NCBI GenBank assembly: GCA_014654535.1
Contig: BNBA01000001.1
Coordinates: 124,001-188,000, forward strand
Reading direction: 5' to 3'
From: Xanthomonas boreopolis
GTDB lineage: Bacteria; Pseudomonadota; Gammaproteobacteria; Xanthomonadales; Xanthomonadaceae
Length of the DNA stretch: 64,000 bases
Each line of letters starts with the position of its first letter. Within the stretch, counting starts at the first letter, position 1. The translations under genes and the position numbers were made by a program. This document shows positions 36,278 to 44,559 of this stretch, one piece after another. The notes below the pieces were generated by a model. That model saw only the letters and a program-made list of their open reading frames with translations, did no database searches and was not told the origin of the DNA.

Positions 36278-36982
36278 TCAGTACGGATACAGCGGTGAGT
36301 TGAAGAAGCGCGCCAGCGCGCCGGCCTGGTTGCTCTGCGAGAGCGTGCCGCGGCCGTTGTAGGAGATGCGCGCGTCGGCCACCAGGCTGGACGGCACGGT
36401 GTTGTCGCGCGAGATGTCGACCTCGCGCACCACGCCTTCCACCTGCACGAACTCGTTGCCCTGGTTCAGGCGCAGGTTCTTCTGCCCGCGCACGACCAGG
36501 TTGCCGTTGGGCAGGCGCCGGATCACCGTGACGGTGAGGTTGCCGTTGAGGCTGTTGCTCTGGCTGCTGGCGCCGGTGCCGCTGAAGTCGCGGCTGGCAT
36601 CGACCTCGTTCTCGAGGATGTCGCGCCCGTTCCAGGTCGGATTGCGTCCGGCGATGGTGGGATTGGCCATGTCCAGCTTGGTGGTCTTCTGCGTGTTGGT
36701 CGAGGCGCGCGTCTGCGCGGCGGTGGTCTCGCTCAGCACGATCGTCAGCAGGTCGCCGACGTCGCGCGCGCGATGGTCCGAGTACAGGTTCAGGCGGCCG
36801 GGCGCGCCCTCGCGGTAGATCGCGCCGGCGGTCGGCGCGTACTCGATGGCGGTCTGCGGCAGCGGTTCTTCCTTCTTCTTGTCGCCTCCGCGGATGCCGG
36901 CCGAGAACAGCGGGAAGCTGACGCAACCGCTGAGCAACATCGAGGAGGCGAGGGCGCACAGCGCCAGGCGGCAGGTGCTCAT
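36278..36982 (-). CDS. flgH: Flagellar L-ring lipoprotein FlgH
   Basis: Outer-membrane lipoprotein forming the L ring. The 234-residue precursor has a lipoprotein signal with lipobox LLSG-C (Cys20). Conserved FlgH segments follow: [60 protein letters not shown] and the C-terminal [14 protein letters not shown]. Start at 36982 is 11 nt after the flgG stop; longer open frame upstream lies inside flgG. Confidence 0.97.
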   Translation of the reverse strand: MSTCRLALCALASSMLLSGCVSFPLFSAGIRGGDKKKEEPLPQTAIEYAPTAGAIYREGAPGRLNLYSDHRARDVGDLLTIVLSETTAAQTRASTNTQKTTKLDMANPTIAGRNPTWNGRDILENEVDASRDFSGTGASSQSNSLNGNLTVTVIRRLPNGNLVVRGQKNLRLNQGNEFVQVEGVVREVDISRDNTVPSSLVADARISYNGRGTLSQSNQAGALARFFNSPLYPY

Positions 36983-36993
36983 GGAACGAGGCC

Positions 36994-37779
36994 TCAGGTG
37001 TTGTTGTTCAGGTAGCCGAGCATCGAGTCGGTGGTCGAGATCGCCTTGGCATTCATCTCGTAGGCGCGCTGCGTCTCGATCATGCTGACCAGCTGCTCGA
37101 CCACGTTGACGTTGGAGCCTTCCAGCGCGCCCTGGACGATGCTGCCCAGCCCGTCCAGCCCGGCCGTGCCGTTCTGCGCGGGGCCGGACGCGGTGGTCTC
37201 CACGTAGAGGTTCTGTCCCTTGGCCTGCAGGCCGGCGGGATTGATGAAGTCGGCGATGCTGATCGTGCCCACCTCGGTGGCGGCGGCCGAGCCGGCCACC
37301 TGCACGCTGACGGTCCCGTCGCTGCCGATGGTGATGCTCTGCGCGCCTTCGGGAATCTGGATGCCCGGCTGCACCGGATAGCCGCTGTTGGTGACGAGCT
37401 GGCCGTCGGCGTTGACGTGGAAGGTGCCGTCGCGCGTGTAGGCCGGGGTACCGTCGGGCAGCTGCACTTCGAAGAAGCCGCGGCCGCTGATCATCATGTC
37501 CAGCGCATTGCCGGTCTGCTGCTGGCTGCCTTGCTGGAAATCCTTGGAAGTGGCGACCACGCGGGTGCCGGTGCCGAGCTGCAGGCCGGTGGGCAGCGTG
37601 GTCTGCTGCGAAGTCGAGCCGCCCGGCTGGCGCACCTGGTGGTAAAGCAGGTCCTCGAAGCTGGCGCGGTCGCTCTTGAAACCGGTGGTGTTGGCATTGG
37701 CCAGGTTGTTGGAGACCACCGACATGCGCGTCTGCTGCGCGTCCAGTCCGGTCTTGGCGACCCACAAAGCCTGATTCAT
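36994..37779 (-). CDS. flgG: Distal rod protein FlgG
   Basis: Main subunit of the distal rod. The 261-residue product starts with the rod-protein motif [20 protein letters not shown], then [20 protein letters not shown], the middle [20 protein letters not shown] and the C-terminal [20 protein letters not shown] with [13 protein letters not shown]. Length equals the family standard of about 260. Start at 37779 preferred to the open frame at 37845, which reads through repeat-like sequence. A 162-nt gap with G-rich repeats separates it from flgF. Confidence 0.98.
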   Translation of the reverse strand: MNQALWVAKTGLDAQQTRMSVVSNNLANANTTGFKSDRASFEDLLYHQVRQPGGSTSQQTTLPTGLQLGTGTRVVATSKDFQQGSQQQTGNALDMMISGRGFFEVQLPDGTPAYTRDGTFHVNADGQLVTNSGYPVQPGIQIPEGAQSITIGSDGTVSVQVAGSAAATEVGTISIADFINPAGLQAKGQNLYVETTASGPAQNGTAGLDGLGSIVQGALEGSNVNVVEQLVSMIETQRAYEMNAKAISTTDSMLGYLNNNT

Positions 37780-37848
37780 GACGTCGTTCCTCGATGCGGC
37801 GCCGGATGTGCGCCGTTGCCGTCGGTCATGCAAGGGGTGTTCCAAAAG

Positions 37849-37937
37849 CGGGGATCGGGGATTCGGGATCGGGGACTCGTCAAAGCAGGGGGCGCGCGCC
37901 GCTCTTGCCTATCCCTAGTCCCCAATCCCCAATCCCG
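37849..37937. repeat. G-rich short repeats facing C-rich repeats between flgF and flgG
   Basis: 37849-37878 carries repeated GGGGATCGGGGATTCGGGAT-type units; 37911-37937 carries the opposite-strand form (CCTAGTCCCCAATCCCCAAT). Such GGGGATTC heptamer-like tracts are frequent in Xanthomonadaceae intergenic DNA. The two halves could pair into a hairpin in the flg message. Confidence 0.65.
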
Positions 37938-37941
37938 GCTC

Positions 37942-38688
37942 TCAGCCATTCAATCTCAGCAAGGTGTTGGCCGACTGCGCGTTCTCGTCGCTGGCCTTGA
38001 CCACCTTGACCTGCATCTCGAACTGGCGCTGCAGCTGGATCATCTGCACCAGGGCGGCGGCGGTGTCCACGTTGCTGCCTTCGACCATGCCCGTGGCCAG
38101 CACGTCGCCCATCGCGCGCGGCAGCGGCGCGCGCGGCTCGGCATTGCGCATCAGCCCGTCCAGGCCGCGCACGAGTTGCTTCTGCGTGGCGGTGACCGTG
38201 CGCAGCCGGCCGACGATCGCCATCGATTCCGGGCCCTGGCCCTGCGGGACGATGGAGATCGTGCCGTCGTTGCCGATCTCCATGGACTCGTGCGGCGGCA
38301 CCGTCACCGGCATGCCGTTGTCGTCGAGCAGCGGGCGACCGCCGGACAGCAATTGTCCGTTCGGGGTCAGTTGCAGGTTGCCGGCACGCGTGTAGCCCTC
38401 CTGCCCGTCGCTGGACTGCACCGCCAGCCAGGCGTCCTGCACCAGCGAGACGTCGAGCGGATTGCCGGTGACCTGCTGTGGCCCGGGCCGGCCGTTGAAG
38501 CCGGTATCGCCGAGGATGGTGTCGTAGCGCGAGGCATGGCCCGGCCCCGCGATGCGGAAAGCCTGCGTGTTCGCCAGCGCTTCCTTGAAGCCGGCGGTGT
38601 CGGCGTTGGCGAGGTTGTGCGATACCGCGGTCTGCGCCTGCAGCGTGGCGCTGGCCCCGGTCATCGCGACGTAGGCGGCCTTGTCCAT
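37942..38688 (-). CDS. flgF: Proximal rod protein FlgF
   Basis: Rod subunit between FlgC and FlgG. The 248-residue product has a rod-type N terminus (AAYVAMTGASATLQAQTAVS, HNLANADTAGFKEALANTQA), the FlgF middle (VTGNPLDVSLVQDAWLAVQS, GYTRAGNLQLTPNGQLLSG) and a C terminus with EGSNVDTAAALVQMIQLQRQ. The C-terminal heptads end LLRLNG. It is 78 nt after flgE and followed by repeat-bearing spacer. Confidence 0.97.
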   Translation of the reverse strand: MDKAAYVAMTGASATLQAQTAVSHNLANADTAGFKEALANTQAFRIAGPGHASRYDTILGDTGFNGRPGPQQVTGNPLDVSLVQDAWLAVQSSDGQEGYTRAGNLQLTPNGQLLSGGRPLLDDNGMPVTVPPHESMEIGNDGTISIVPQGQGPESMAIVGRLRTVTATQKQLVRGLDGLMRNAEPRAPLPRAMGDVLATGMVEGSNVDTAAALVQMIQLQRQFEMQVKVVKASDENAQSANTLLRLNG

Positions 38689-38766
38689 GTGGAAGGGATC
38701 CCGATCTCAGGCACCTGGAGGGCGCCATCCCGGCGTGGGCGGGGACGGCGGTCGTGGCAGGACGGA

Positions 38767-39990
38767 TCAGCGGTTGATGTTGATCACCGTCTGGGTCAGC
38801 TCGTCCTGCGTGGTGATCATCTTGGCGTTGGCCTGGAAGTTGCGCTGCGCCACGATCATGTTCACCAGCTGCTCGGTCAGGTCGACCGTCGAGGCTTCCA
38901 GCGCGCCGGATTGCAGGCTGCCGAAGTCGGCGCTGTCCGGCGCGCCGGTGCGCGGGGAACCCGCGGCGGCCGTCGCCGCCCAGCAGTTGTTGCCCTGCGG
39001 CGCCAGGCCCTGCTTGTTGTTGAAGGTCGTCAGGGCGATCTGGCCTAGCAAGGTCTTGTTGCCGTTGCTGAAGGTCGCATAGACCATGCCGTCCGGGTTG
39101 ATCTCGAAGCGCGACAGGTTGCCGGTCGCATACCCGTCCTGGCTCAGGTTGTTGACCCCGAACGATTCGCCGAACTGCGCCGATCCGTTCACAGACAAGG
39201 TGAGCGGCAGGGGCGCCGCGCCGTTGGTCGGAGTGAAGGTGCCGAGCGCGACGGTGCCGTTGACCGGTGCGATCAACGTGCCGCTGGGCGAGTACTGCAG
39301 CGTGGTGCCGCCCACCGGCGTCACGTCGGTGCCGTCGACATAGGTGTGCTGCGACCAGGTGTTGGCGCCGGTCTTCACGTAGTACATCGTCATCACGTGC
39401 GAGATGCCGAGCGAGTCGTACACGGTCACCGAGGTCGAGTAGTTGTAGCTGTCGGTGTCGGCAGGATCGAAGGCTGCCGTGGGCGCCGTGGCATTGGCGG
39501 GCAGGGTCACGTTGGTGGTGACCGAGGTGGTGGCCTTCGGCGCGCTGCTGGTGCCGGTGAGCTGCAGGTTCTGCAGCTGCGAGGTGCTGACGGTCGCGCC
39601 GTCCGCGTTGGGCGCGAACACCTGCAGGTTGTAGCCTTCCGGCGTCACCACGTAGCCGTTGGCGTCCATCTGGAAGTTGCCGGCGCGGGTATACAGCGTG
39701 GAGCCGTTCTTGGCCACGTTGAAGAAGCCTTCGCCCGAGATCGCCACGTCCAGGCTGTTCTGGGTGCTGTCGATGTTGCCCTGCTTGAACTGCTGGGCGA
39801 TGTCGGCCACGCGCGTGCCGCTGCCGACCGCGTTGTTGGCGATGCCGTAGGTGCTGCCCATGAAGATGTCGGCGAACTCCGCGCGCGACTCCTTGAAGCC
39901 GGTGGTGGCGGAGTTGGCGATGTTGTTGGAGGTCACGTTGAGGTCGGTGTTGCTGGCGCGCAGGCCGGAGAGCGAAGTGTTGAAACCCAT
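38767..39990 (-). CDS. flgE: Flagellar hook protein FlgE
   Basis: Structural subunit of the hook. The 407-residue product has the hook N terminus (GFNTSLSGLRASNTDLNVTS, NNIANSATTGFKESRAEFAD), FlgE beta-domain segments (YTRAGNFQMDANGYVVTPEG, YNLQVFAPNADG), a variable middle rich in Thr/Asn, and the C terminus LEASTVDLTEQLVNMIVAQR with NFQANAKMITTQDELTQTVI. Start at 39990 is 44 nt after flgD. Standard length. Confidence 0.98.
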   Translation of the reverse strand: MGFNTSLSGLRASNTDLNVTSNNIANSATTGFKESRAEFADIFMGSTYGIANNAVGSGTRVADIAQQFKQGNIDSTQNSLDVAISGEGFFNVAKNGSTLYTRAGNFQMDANGYVVTPEGYNLQVFAPNADGATVSTSQLQNLQLTGTSSAPKATTSVTTNVTLPANATAPTAAFDPADTDSYNYSTSVTVYDSLGISHVMTMYYVKTGANTWSQHTYVDGTDVTPVGGTTLQYSPSGTLIAPVNGTVALGTFTPTNGAAPLPLTLSVNGSAQFGESFGVNNLSQDGYATGNLSRFEINPDGMVYATFSNGNKTLLGQIALTTFNNKQGLAPQGNNCWAATAAAGSPRTGAPDSADFGSLQSGALEASTVDLTEQLVNMIVAQRNFQANAKMITTQDELTQTVININR

Positions 39991-40034
39991 GGTGGTTCCT
40001 CGAGGGTAGGGGCAGCCGTGGTTCGGGGACGGGC

Positions 40035-40730
40035 CTAGCCGATGCGCAGCACCTTGGACAGCGGCAGGCGCTGGCCACCGGCGAGATTGAGCGTGGCGCC
40101 GTCCTTGTCGAGGCTGACGCTCTCGACCTTGGCGCTGCCGAAGGTTTCCAGCGACACCGGCTTGCCGTCGGCGCCGGGCTGGCTGGCGGCGAACCGGTAG
40201 TCGCCCGCGGGCAGGCGGTTGCCGGCCGCATCCTTGCCGTCCCATTCGATGCGCCGCGGCCCCGGGTTGCCGTCGGGCAGGCTCAGCGTCCGCACCGGGC
40301 TGCCGTTGCCGTCCTGGACCACCACCGTGACCGGGCCCTTGCCCGTGGCGGTGGCCGAAGCGACGGCATTGCCGTCCGCGCCCAGGGCGAGCGCGCCGCC
40401 CGGCACCTCCACCTGGCGGCCGATCAGGGCCGCGCCGCGCAAGGCCTGGTCGGTGCCGTTCGCGCTGAGGAACTGGTCGGCCTTCTTGTTGAGCTCGCCC
40501 AGCCCCTGCACGGTGGAGATCTGCGCCAACTGCGCCAGGAACGCGCCGTTGTCCATGGGATTGAGCGGGTCCTGGTTCTTCAGTTGCTGGGTCATCATCA
40601 GCAGGAAGTCGGCCTGGCCGAGCTTGTCCTTCTGCGCCTTGTCGTCGGCCTGCTGGCGGTCGGCGGCGCTCTTCTTGCCGGCGCCGGTCAGGCCCAGGCT
40701 GGAAAGCGCGTCCATGGAAATCGCGTTCAT
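40035..40730 (-). CDS. flgD: Hook assembly scaffold protein FlgD
   Basis: Hook cap needed for hook polymerisation. The 231-residue product has the FlgD N-terminal signature (KLGQADFLLMMTQQLKNQDP, LNPMDNGAFLAQLAQISTVQ), then the tudor/FnIII-like domain with GPRRIEWDGKDAAGNRLPAG, DYRFAASQPGADGK. A Met five codons in is an alternative start. 20 nt separate it from flgC. Confidence 0.96.
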   Translation of the reverse strand: MNAISMDALSSLGLTGAGKKSAADRQQADDKAQKDKLGQADFLLMMTQQLKNQDPLNPMDNGAFLAQLAQISTVQGLGELNKKADQFLSANGTDQALRGAALIGRQVEVPGGALALGADGNAVASATATGKGPVTVVVQDGNGSPVRTLSLPDGNPGPRRIEWDGKDAAGNRLPAGDYRFAASQPGADGKPVSLETFGSAKVESVSLDKDGATLNLAGGQRLPLSKVLRIG

Positions 40731-40750
40731 CGTGGTGGCTCCCGGGCGGC

Positions 40751-41158
40751 TCAGCGGCCCATGGTCAAGGTGGCCAAGGTGAGGTCCTTGGCGGTGTTCA
40801 GCACTTCCACGCCGGCCTGGTAGCTGCGCGAGGCGGAGATCAGGTTGACCATCTGCGCGACCGGATCCACGTCCGGCGCATAGACGTAGCCATCCGCGTC
40901 GGCGAGCGGATGGCCGGGTTCGTAGCGCTTGATCGGCGGCACGTTGCTCTGGGTGATCTCCTTGACGCGCACCCCCGTGAGGCTGGAGTCCTCGCGGCTG
41001 GGCTGGGCCTGGAAGATCGGTTCGATCGGCCGGTAGGCCTGCTCCGGGGTGGAGGCGACCGAATCGGCATTGGCCAGGTTCGAGGCGATCGTGCTCAATC
41101 GCACCGACTGCGCCTGCAGCGCGGAGCCGGCGACATCGAAGATCGGCAGGTTGCTCAT
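40751..41158 (-). CDS. flgC: Proximal rod protein FlgC
   Basis: Rod subunit. The 135-residue product shows FDVAGSALQAQSVRLSTIAS, NLANADSVASTPEQAYRPIE at the N terminus and VNLISASRSYQAGVEVLNTA, KDLTLATLTMGR at the C terminus, with YVYAPDVDPVAQM between. It differs from textbook FlgC in the middle (PGHPLADADGYV) only within normal variation. Twelve nt after flgB. Confidence 0.97.
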   Translation of the reverse strand: MSNLPIFDVAGSALQAQSVRLSTIASNLANADSVASTPEQAYRPIEPIFQAQPSREDSSLTGVRVKEITQSNVPPIKRYEPGHPLADADGYVYAPDVDPVAQMVNLISASRSYQAGVEVLNTAKDLTLATLTMGR

Positions 41159-41170
41159 GGCGCCGCTCCC

Positions 41171-41563
41171 TTATTGGCCGGTGATCGCGGTCAACATGCT
41201 CTTGACCTTGGATTCGAGGAAGGACAGCGATGCCCGGTATTCCAGCGCGGCGCGGCCATAGGCGGCGCGCTCCAGGTCGGGATCGACGGTGTTGCCGTCC
41301 AGGCTCGGCTGGGTGCTTTCGCGGTTGAACAGGAACGGGCCGGGCCCCTGGTCGGGAATCGCGACATGCCGCTCGTCGGTCGTCGCCAATGGCCCCTGCC
41401 GGCGCATCGAGGCTTGCAGGGCGGCGTCGAAGTCCAGGTCCTTGGCCTTGTATCCGGGCGTGTCCGCATTGCTCAGGTTGCTGGCGATGAGCTTCAGCCG
41501 CTCCTCGCGCAAGGGAAGCGCGGCGCCATGGACGCCGAAGTAGGCCGAGATCGGGTTGGACAT
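41171..41563 (-). CDS. flgB: Proximal rod protein FlgB
   Basis: Most proximal rod subunit and first gene of the long flgB-L operon. The 130-residue product has GVHGAALPLREERLKLIASN, LSNADTPGYKAKDLDFDAAL at the N terminus, the NTVDPDLERAAYGRAALEYR motif and a C-terminal LSFLESKVKSMLTAI. The ribosome site AGGGGG lies six bases before ATG. The sigma54 promoter at 41597-41611 gives a 22-nt leader. Confidence 0.97.
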   Translation of the reverse strand: MSNPISAYFGVHGAALPLREERLKLIASNLSNADTPGYKAKDLDFDAALQASMRRQGPLATTDERHVAIPDQGPGPFLFNRESTQPSLDGNTVDPDLERAAYGRAALEYRASLSFLESKVKSMLTAITGQ

Positions 41564-41570
41564 GGCACCC

Positions 41571-41590
41571 CCTGGTAATGACTCACCAGG
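41571..41590. promoter_or_regulatory. Small inverted repeat over the flgB transcription start
   Basis: CCTGGT (41571-41576) and ACCAGG (41585-41590) form an inverted repeat with an 8-nt spacer that straddles the predicted +1 (41585) of the flgB sigma54 promoter. One arm adjoins the flgB ribosome site. It could be an operator, or an RNA hairpin only in read-through transcripts. Confidence 0.35.
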
Positions 41591-41596
41591 GAGCAG

Positions 41597-41611
41597 GCAA
41601 GCGGCGTGCCA
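41597..41611 (-). promoter_or_regulatory. Sigma54 promoter of flgBCDEFGHIJKL
   Basis: Minus strand reads TGGCACG-CCGC-TTGC, a perfect -24/-12 match with correct spacing; predicted +1 near 41585. Fourteen bases are identical to the fliE promoter. Confidence 0.9.
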
Positions 41612-41749
41612 AACCGGGAGCGGGCCGGGCGTTAAAGATCGCCCGGCCCCGTGCCGCTATCCCTTCACGGATTGTTCGCGGGCCGGCTTGGCCTGCGGTC
41701 CAGAAGCCTGGAACCCTTGGCGGGCCCCGGCATTTTCGGGAGAGAAGCA

Positions 41750-41965
41750 GTGGGCATCGTTTCGTCTGTGGCGAACCACACCCTGGGCGCGGGCTGGCGG
41801 GCAGTGAAGGACACCGTGCAAGGCGCCATGAAGGGCGAAATGGAAGACATCGCCAAGATCGCGGTCGCGGCGGGCATGGCGACCGGTTCGATCCCGCTGG
41901 CCACCGGCGCGGTGGCGTTGGCCGGCGATGCCGCGCTCGGGGCGCTGGTCGACGTTTTCGCCTGA
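41750..41965 (+). CDS. Orphan 71-residue small protein, amphipathic/hydrophobic
   Basis: Not recognised. A GTG at 41750 is preceded by GGAGAG six bases upstream, a good ribosome site. The product has a short polar N-terminal half with an amphipathic stretch (GWRAVKDTVQGAMKGEMEDI) and a C-terminal half of Ala/Gly-rich hydrophobic sequence (AKIAVAAGMATGSIPLATGA, VALAGDAALGALVDVF). It could insert in or lie on a membrane, with Gly-zipper-like spacing. It has no signal peptide and no Cys. It lies on the plus strand between divergently read flgB and the end of cheV, the only plus-strand gene in that stretch. Codon usage is in line with neighbours. Could be a genuine small membrane protein or a fortuitous frame. 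Confidence 0.55.
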   Translation: MGIVSSVANHTLGAGWRAVKDTVQGAMKGEMEDIAKIAVAAGMATGSIPLATGAVALAGDAALGALVDVFA

Positions 41966-42059
41966 GCCCCAGCCGGTTCGTCATTTTTCCGGCGCAGGGC
42001 GTCGCGCGCGCCGGCCTGCCTTCGCCGATTGGCCGCGCGGGGTTCGTTCTTGCGGCCCG

Positions 42060-43004
42060 TCAGGCCGGTTCGGCCACCATCCTCAACCGGGCCAGCACGT
42101 ACTCGGCCAGCTCGTGCGCGCTGTACTTCGCCACGAAGGCATTGGCGCCGACCTGCTCGACCATCGCGTTGTTGAACACGCCGGACAGGGAGGTGTGCAG
42201 CAATACGTACAGGCCGGACAGGCCCGGGTTGCGCCGGATTTCCGTCGTGAGCGTGTAGCCGTCCATGGCCGGCATCTCGATGTCGGAGATGACCATGGCA
42301 TAGCGCTCGGCCGGGTCCTCGCCGGAGGCCAGCACCTGCTGCAGGTGGTCCAGCGCCTGGCGCCCGTCCGAGAGCAGGGTGGCGCCCACGCCGAGCTGGT
42401 CGAGCACGCTGCGGATCTGCTGGCGCGCCACGCGCGAGTCGTCGACCACCAGCACCTGCAGTTGGCGTCCGGCGGTGTCCAGCATCAGCGAGGGGTCGAG
42501 CTGGATGTCGGTCTCGACCTGGGCGATGTCGGCCAGCACGCTTTCCACGTCGATGACCTGGATCAGCTCGCCCTGGAAACGCGTGACCGCGGTCAGGTAG
42601 GTGGCTTCGGCCCCCAGCTCCGGCGGCGGGTGGATGTCCTCCACCGCGATGTTGACGATGCGCTCGACCTCACTGACCAGGAAGCCCTGCACCGAGCGGT
42701 TGAATTCCGCGACCACCAGGTAGCCGGGGGTGGCCTCGGCCTCCGAGCGGCGCTCGGGATGGCCGATCACCCAACCCAGGTCCAGTACCGGCACCGAGCG
42801 TCCGCGCACGTCGGCCACGCCGGCGAACTCGGAAGGCAGCCCCGGCACCTGGAACAGGGGCGGGCGCCGCAGCACTTCCTGCACCTTGAATACGTTCACG
42901 CCAAAAAGCTGGCGACCGCCGAGGCGGAACAGCAGCAATGCCAGGCGATTGTGCCCGGCCAGGCGGGTACGCTGGTCGATCCGGTTGAGCAGGTCGTATG
43001 ACAT
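42060..43004 (-). CDS. cheV: Chemotaxis coupling/response protein CheV
   Basis: CheW-like coupling protein fused to a receiver domain, joining chemoreceptors to CheA and thought to help adaptation. The 314-residue product has a CheW domain (about 18-165: LLLFRLGGRQLFGVNVFKVQ, GVADVRGRSVPVLDLG, VTRFQGELIQVIDVE). Its receiver (about 183-310) has phospho-acceptor D241 (AMVISDIEMPAMDGY) and acidic D188/D189. ATG at 43004 is chosen from the CheV-like N terminus MSYDLLNRIDQRTRLAGHN. It is encoded opposite to flgA. No cheA/cheW/cheY lie in the window. Confidence 0.94.
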   Translation of the reverse strand: MSYDLLNRIDQRTRLAGHNRLALLLFRLGGRQLFGVNVFKVQEVLRRPPLFQVPGLPSEFAGVADVRGRSVPVLDLGWVIGHPERRSEAEATPGYLVVAEFNRSVQGFLVSEVERIVNIAVEDIHPPPELGAEATYLTAVTRFQGELIQVIDVESVLADIAQVETDIQLDPSLMLDTAGRQLQVLVVDDSRVARQQIRSVLDQLGVGATLLSDGRQALDHLQQVLASGEDPAERYAMVISDIEMPAMDGYTLTTEIRRNPGLSGLYVLLHTSLSGVFNNAMVEQVGANAFVAKYSAHELAEYVLARLRMVAEPA

Positions 43005-43059
43005 GCAGCCGTTATCGACATGCCGGCGGCGCAACTTGAGGGCCGCGACCCGCCCGTTC

Positions 43060-43074
43060 CGGCACGCGGCTTGC
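43060..43074 (+). promoter_or_regulatory. Sigma54 promoter of flgA
   Basis: Plus strand CGGCACG-CGGC-TTGC, one mismatch from the -24/-12 consensus with exact spacing; predicted +1 near 43086, 23 nt before the flgA ATG. Confidence 0.85.
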
Positions 43075-43108
43075 ACGGCCAGGGCGAACTGCTGCCCCGG
43101 AGTCCCCG

Positions 43109-43747
43109 ATGCGTCCGATCCTGCTGCTGCTCCTGATGGCGACCGCGCCCGCCTGGGCGAACGGTTTCCAGCCGGTGGACTCGATCCGCGCCGCCGCGCT
43201 GTCCACGCTCGGCCCCGGCACGGACGCCGAAGCCACGCTGGACGCCGGGCTGCGCATGCCGGCCTGCGCGGCGCCGTTGCAGGCCCAGCCCACCGGCAGC
43301 AACACCGTCGAGGTCGCCTGTCCGGGTGGCTGGCGGCTGTTCGTGCCGGTCAAGGTCCGGCGCAACCAGGACGTACTCGTGCTCAACCGCGGCATCGCCG
43401 CTGGAGAAACCATCGGCTTGGCCGATATCGGCATCGAGAAGCGCGACGCCGCCCGCATCGCCGGGGCGGTGCTGGCCGATCCTGCCGAGGCGGTCGGCAA
43501 GGTCGCCCGCCGCGTGCTGCAGGCCGGTACGCTGCTGTCCGCCGGCGACCTGGTCTCGCCGCGCCTGGTCCGGCGCGGGGATACCGTCGAGCTGGTGTCC
43601 CGCCGCAGCGGGCTGGAGGTGCGCATGCGCGGGCGCGCCCTGTCCGACGCCGGCCAGGACGAGCGCGTATCGGTGGAGAATGCCTCTTCGCGCCGGATCG
43701 TCCAGGGCACGGTCGATGCCAGCGGCGCGGTGGTCGTCTCGCGCTGA
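43109..43747 (+). CDS. flgA: P-ring assembly chaperone FlgA
   Basis: Periplasmic chaperone for P-ring assembly by FlgI. The 212-residue precursor has a signal peptide (MRPILLLLLMATAPAWA, cleavage before NG). The SAF-type domain typical of FlgA follows (NRGIAAGETIGLADIGIEKR, GKVARRVLQAGTLLSAGDLV, LVRRGDTVELVSRRSGLEVR). First of the plus-strand flgA-flgM-flgN group; driven by the sigma54 site at 43060. A 66-nt gap with its own sigma28 promoter precedes flgM. Confidence 0.96.
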   Translation: MRPILLLLLMATAPAWANGFQPVDSIRAAALSTLGPGTDAEATLDAGLRMPACAAPLQAQPTGSNTVEVACPGGWRLFVPVKVRRNQDVLVLNRGIAAGETIGLADIGIEKRDAARIAGAVLADPAEAVGKVARRVLQAGTLLSAGDLVSPRLVRRGDTVELVSRRSGLEVRMRGRALSDAGQDERVSVENASSRRIVQGTVDASGAVVVSR

Positions 43748-43757
43748 CAAATTCCCC

Positions 43758-43784
43758 TAAAGTCCGTTCGCATCCGGCCGCTAA
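43758..43784 (+). promoter_or_regulatory. Sigma28 (FliA) promoter of flgM-flgN
   Basis: TAAA-N15-GCCGCTAA, differing from consensus TAAA-N15-GCCGATAA at a single base. Predicted +1 is about 43791, 23 nt before flgM. It creates the usual feedback in which sigma28 drives its own anti-sigma factor. Confidence 0.85.
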
Positions 43785-43813
43785 CCCTTGCGAACCGTAA
43801 AGGACCCAGCCTC

Positions 43814-44122
43814 ATGAGCCAGAAAATCGACGGCAGTCTCCCTGTATCCGCCACCGCGCGGAGCAGCAGCGTGAGCAAGGTCTCGTCGGCCGGCGAGGAC
43901 CGCTCCTCGCCGATCGCCGCCGCGAGCGCTGGCGACAGCCTCCGCCTGACCGGCGAGGCCTCCCACCTGCAGGCCGTGCAACGCAACCTCTCGCAGGCGC
44001 CGGCGATCGACGCCAACCGCGTGCAGGCGGTCAAGGACGCCTTGCAGAGCGGCAGCTACAAGGTCAACGCCGACACGATCGCCAGCCGCCTGCTCGACCT
44101 GGACAAGCAGCTTGGCGGATGA
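43814..44122 (+). CDS. flgM: Anti-sigma28 factor FlgM
   Basis: Binds FliA until the hook is complete, then is exported. The 102-residue product has a Ser-rich disordered N-terminal half and the FliA-binding C-terminal half (IDANRVQAVKDALQSGSYKV, NADTIASRLLDLDKQLGG), matching FlgM. AAGGA lies nine bases before ATG. It overlaps flgN by four bases (ATGA). Confidence 0.95.
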   Translation: MSQKIDGSLPVSATARSSSVSKVSSAGEDRSSPIAAASAGDSLRLTGEASHLQAVQRNLSQAPAIDANRVQAVKDALQSGSYKVNADTIASRLLDLDKQLGG

Positions 44123-44457
44123 GCCTGCCGGTGAGCGAGCCACTGCAATGCCTGAGCGACGCGCTCGCCGATGAACGGCGTGCGCTGCTGGAGCACGACG
44201 TGGAAGGCCTGATGCAGGCCGTCCAGCGCAAGCTCGAAGCCCTCCGGGAGCTCGAGGCGCATGTCCCGCAAGGGCAGCAACAGCGACTGCGCGAACTGGC
44301 CGAGGCCAATCGCGCCAATGGCGCGCTGCTGGCGCGTCGCCGCCGCGAGGTCAACTGGGCCTTGCGCCATCTCGGCCGCAGCGAGAGCGCGCCGGCATAC
44401 GACGCCAACGGACAGTCGAACTCCCTGCAGGCCAGCCGGCCCCTCGCGGTGGCTTGA
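44119..44457 (+). CDS. flgN: Flagellar export chaperone FlgN
   Basis: Chaperone for FlgK and FlgL. The 112-residue product is a mostly helical, charged protein (LQCLSDALADERRALLEHDV, LEALRELEAHVPQGQQQRLR, RRREVNWALRHLGRS) of the right size, and the C-terminal QSNSLQASRPLAVA is disordered. It overlaps the flgM stop, the typical flgM-flgN arrangement. FlgN sequences diverge, so the call leans partly on context. Confidence 0.88.
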   Translation: MSLPVSEPLQCLSDALADERRALLEHDVEGLMQAVQRKLEALRELEAHVPQGQQQRLRELAEANRANGALLARRRREVNWALRHLGRSESAPAYDANGQSNSLQASRPLAVA

Positions 44458-44559
44458 TCCCGGATTCAGATTCACATTTGAATCCGCGCACATGGATGTG
44501 CGCTGCTTTTGCGAAGGACTCGCACTATAGTGGGCGGATCGTTGCATCCGTCCCGCACC

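Noticed and set aside
43012-43039. Sigma28-like site (TCAA-N16-GTCGATAA, minus strand) before cheV
   Set aside because: Spacing is 16 rather than 15 and the predicted start of transcription falls on the cheV start codon, giving no leader; kept only as a possibility.
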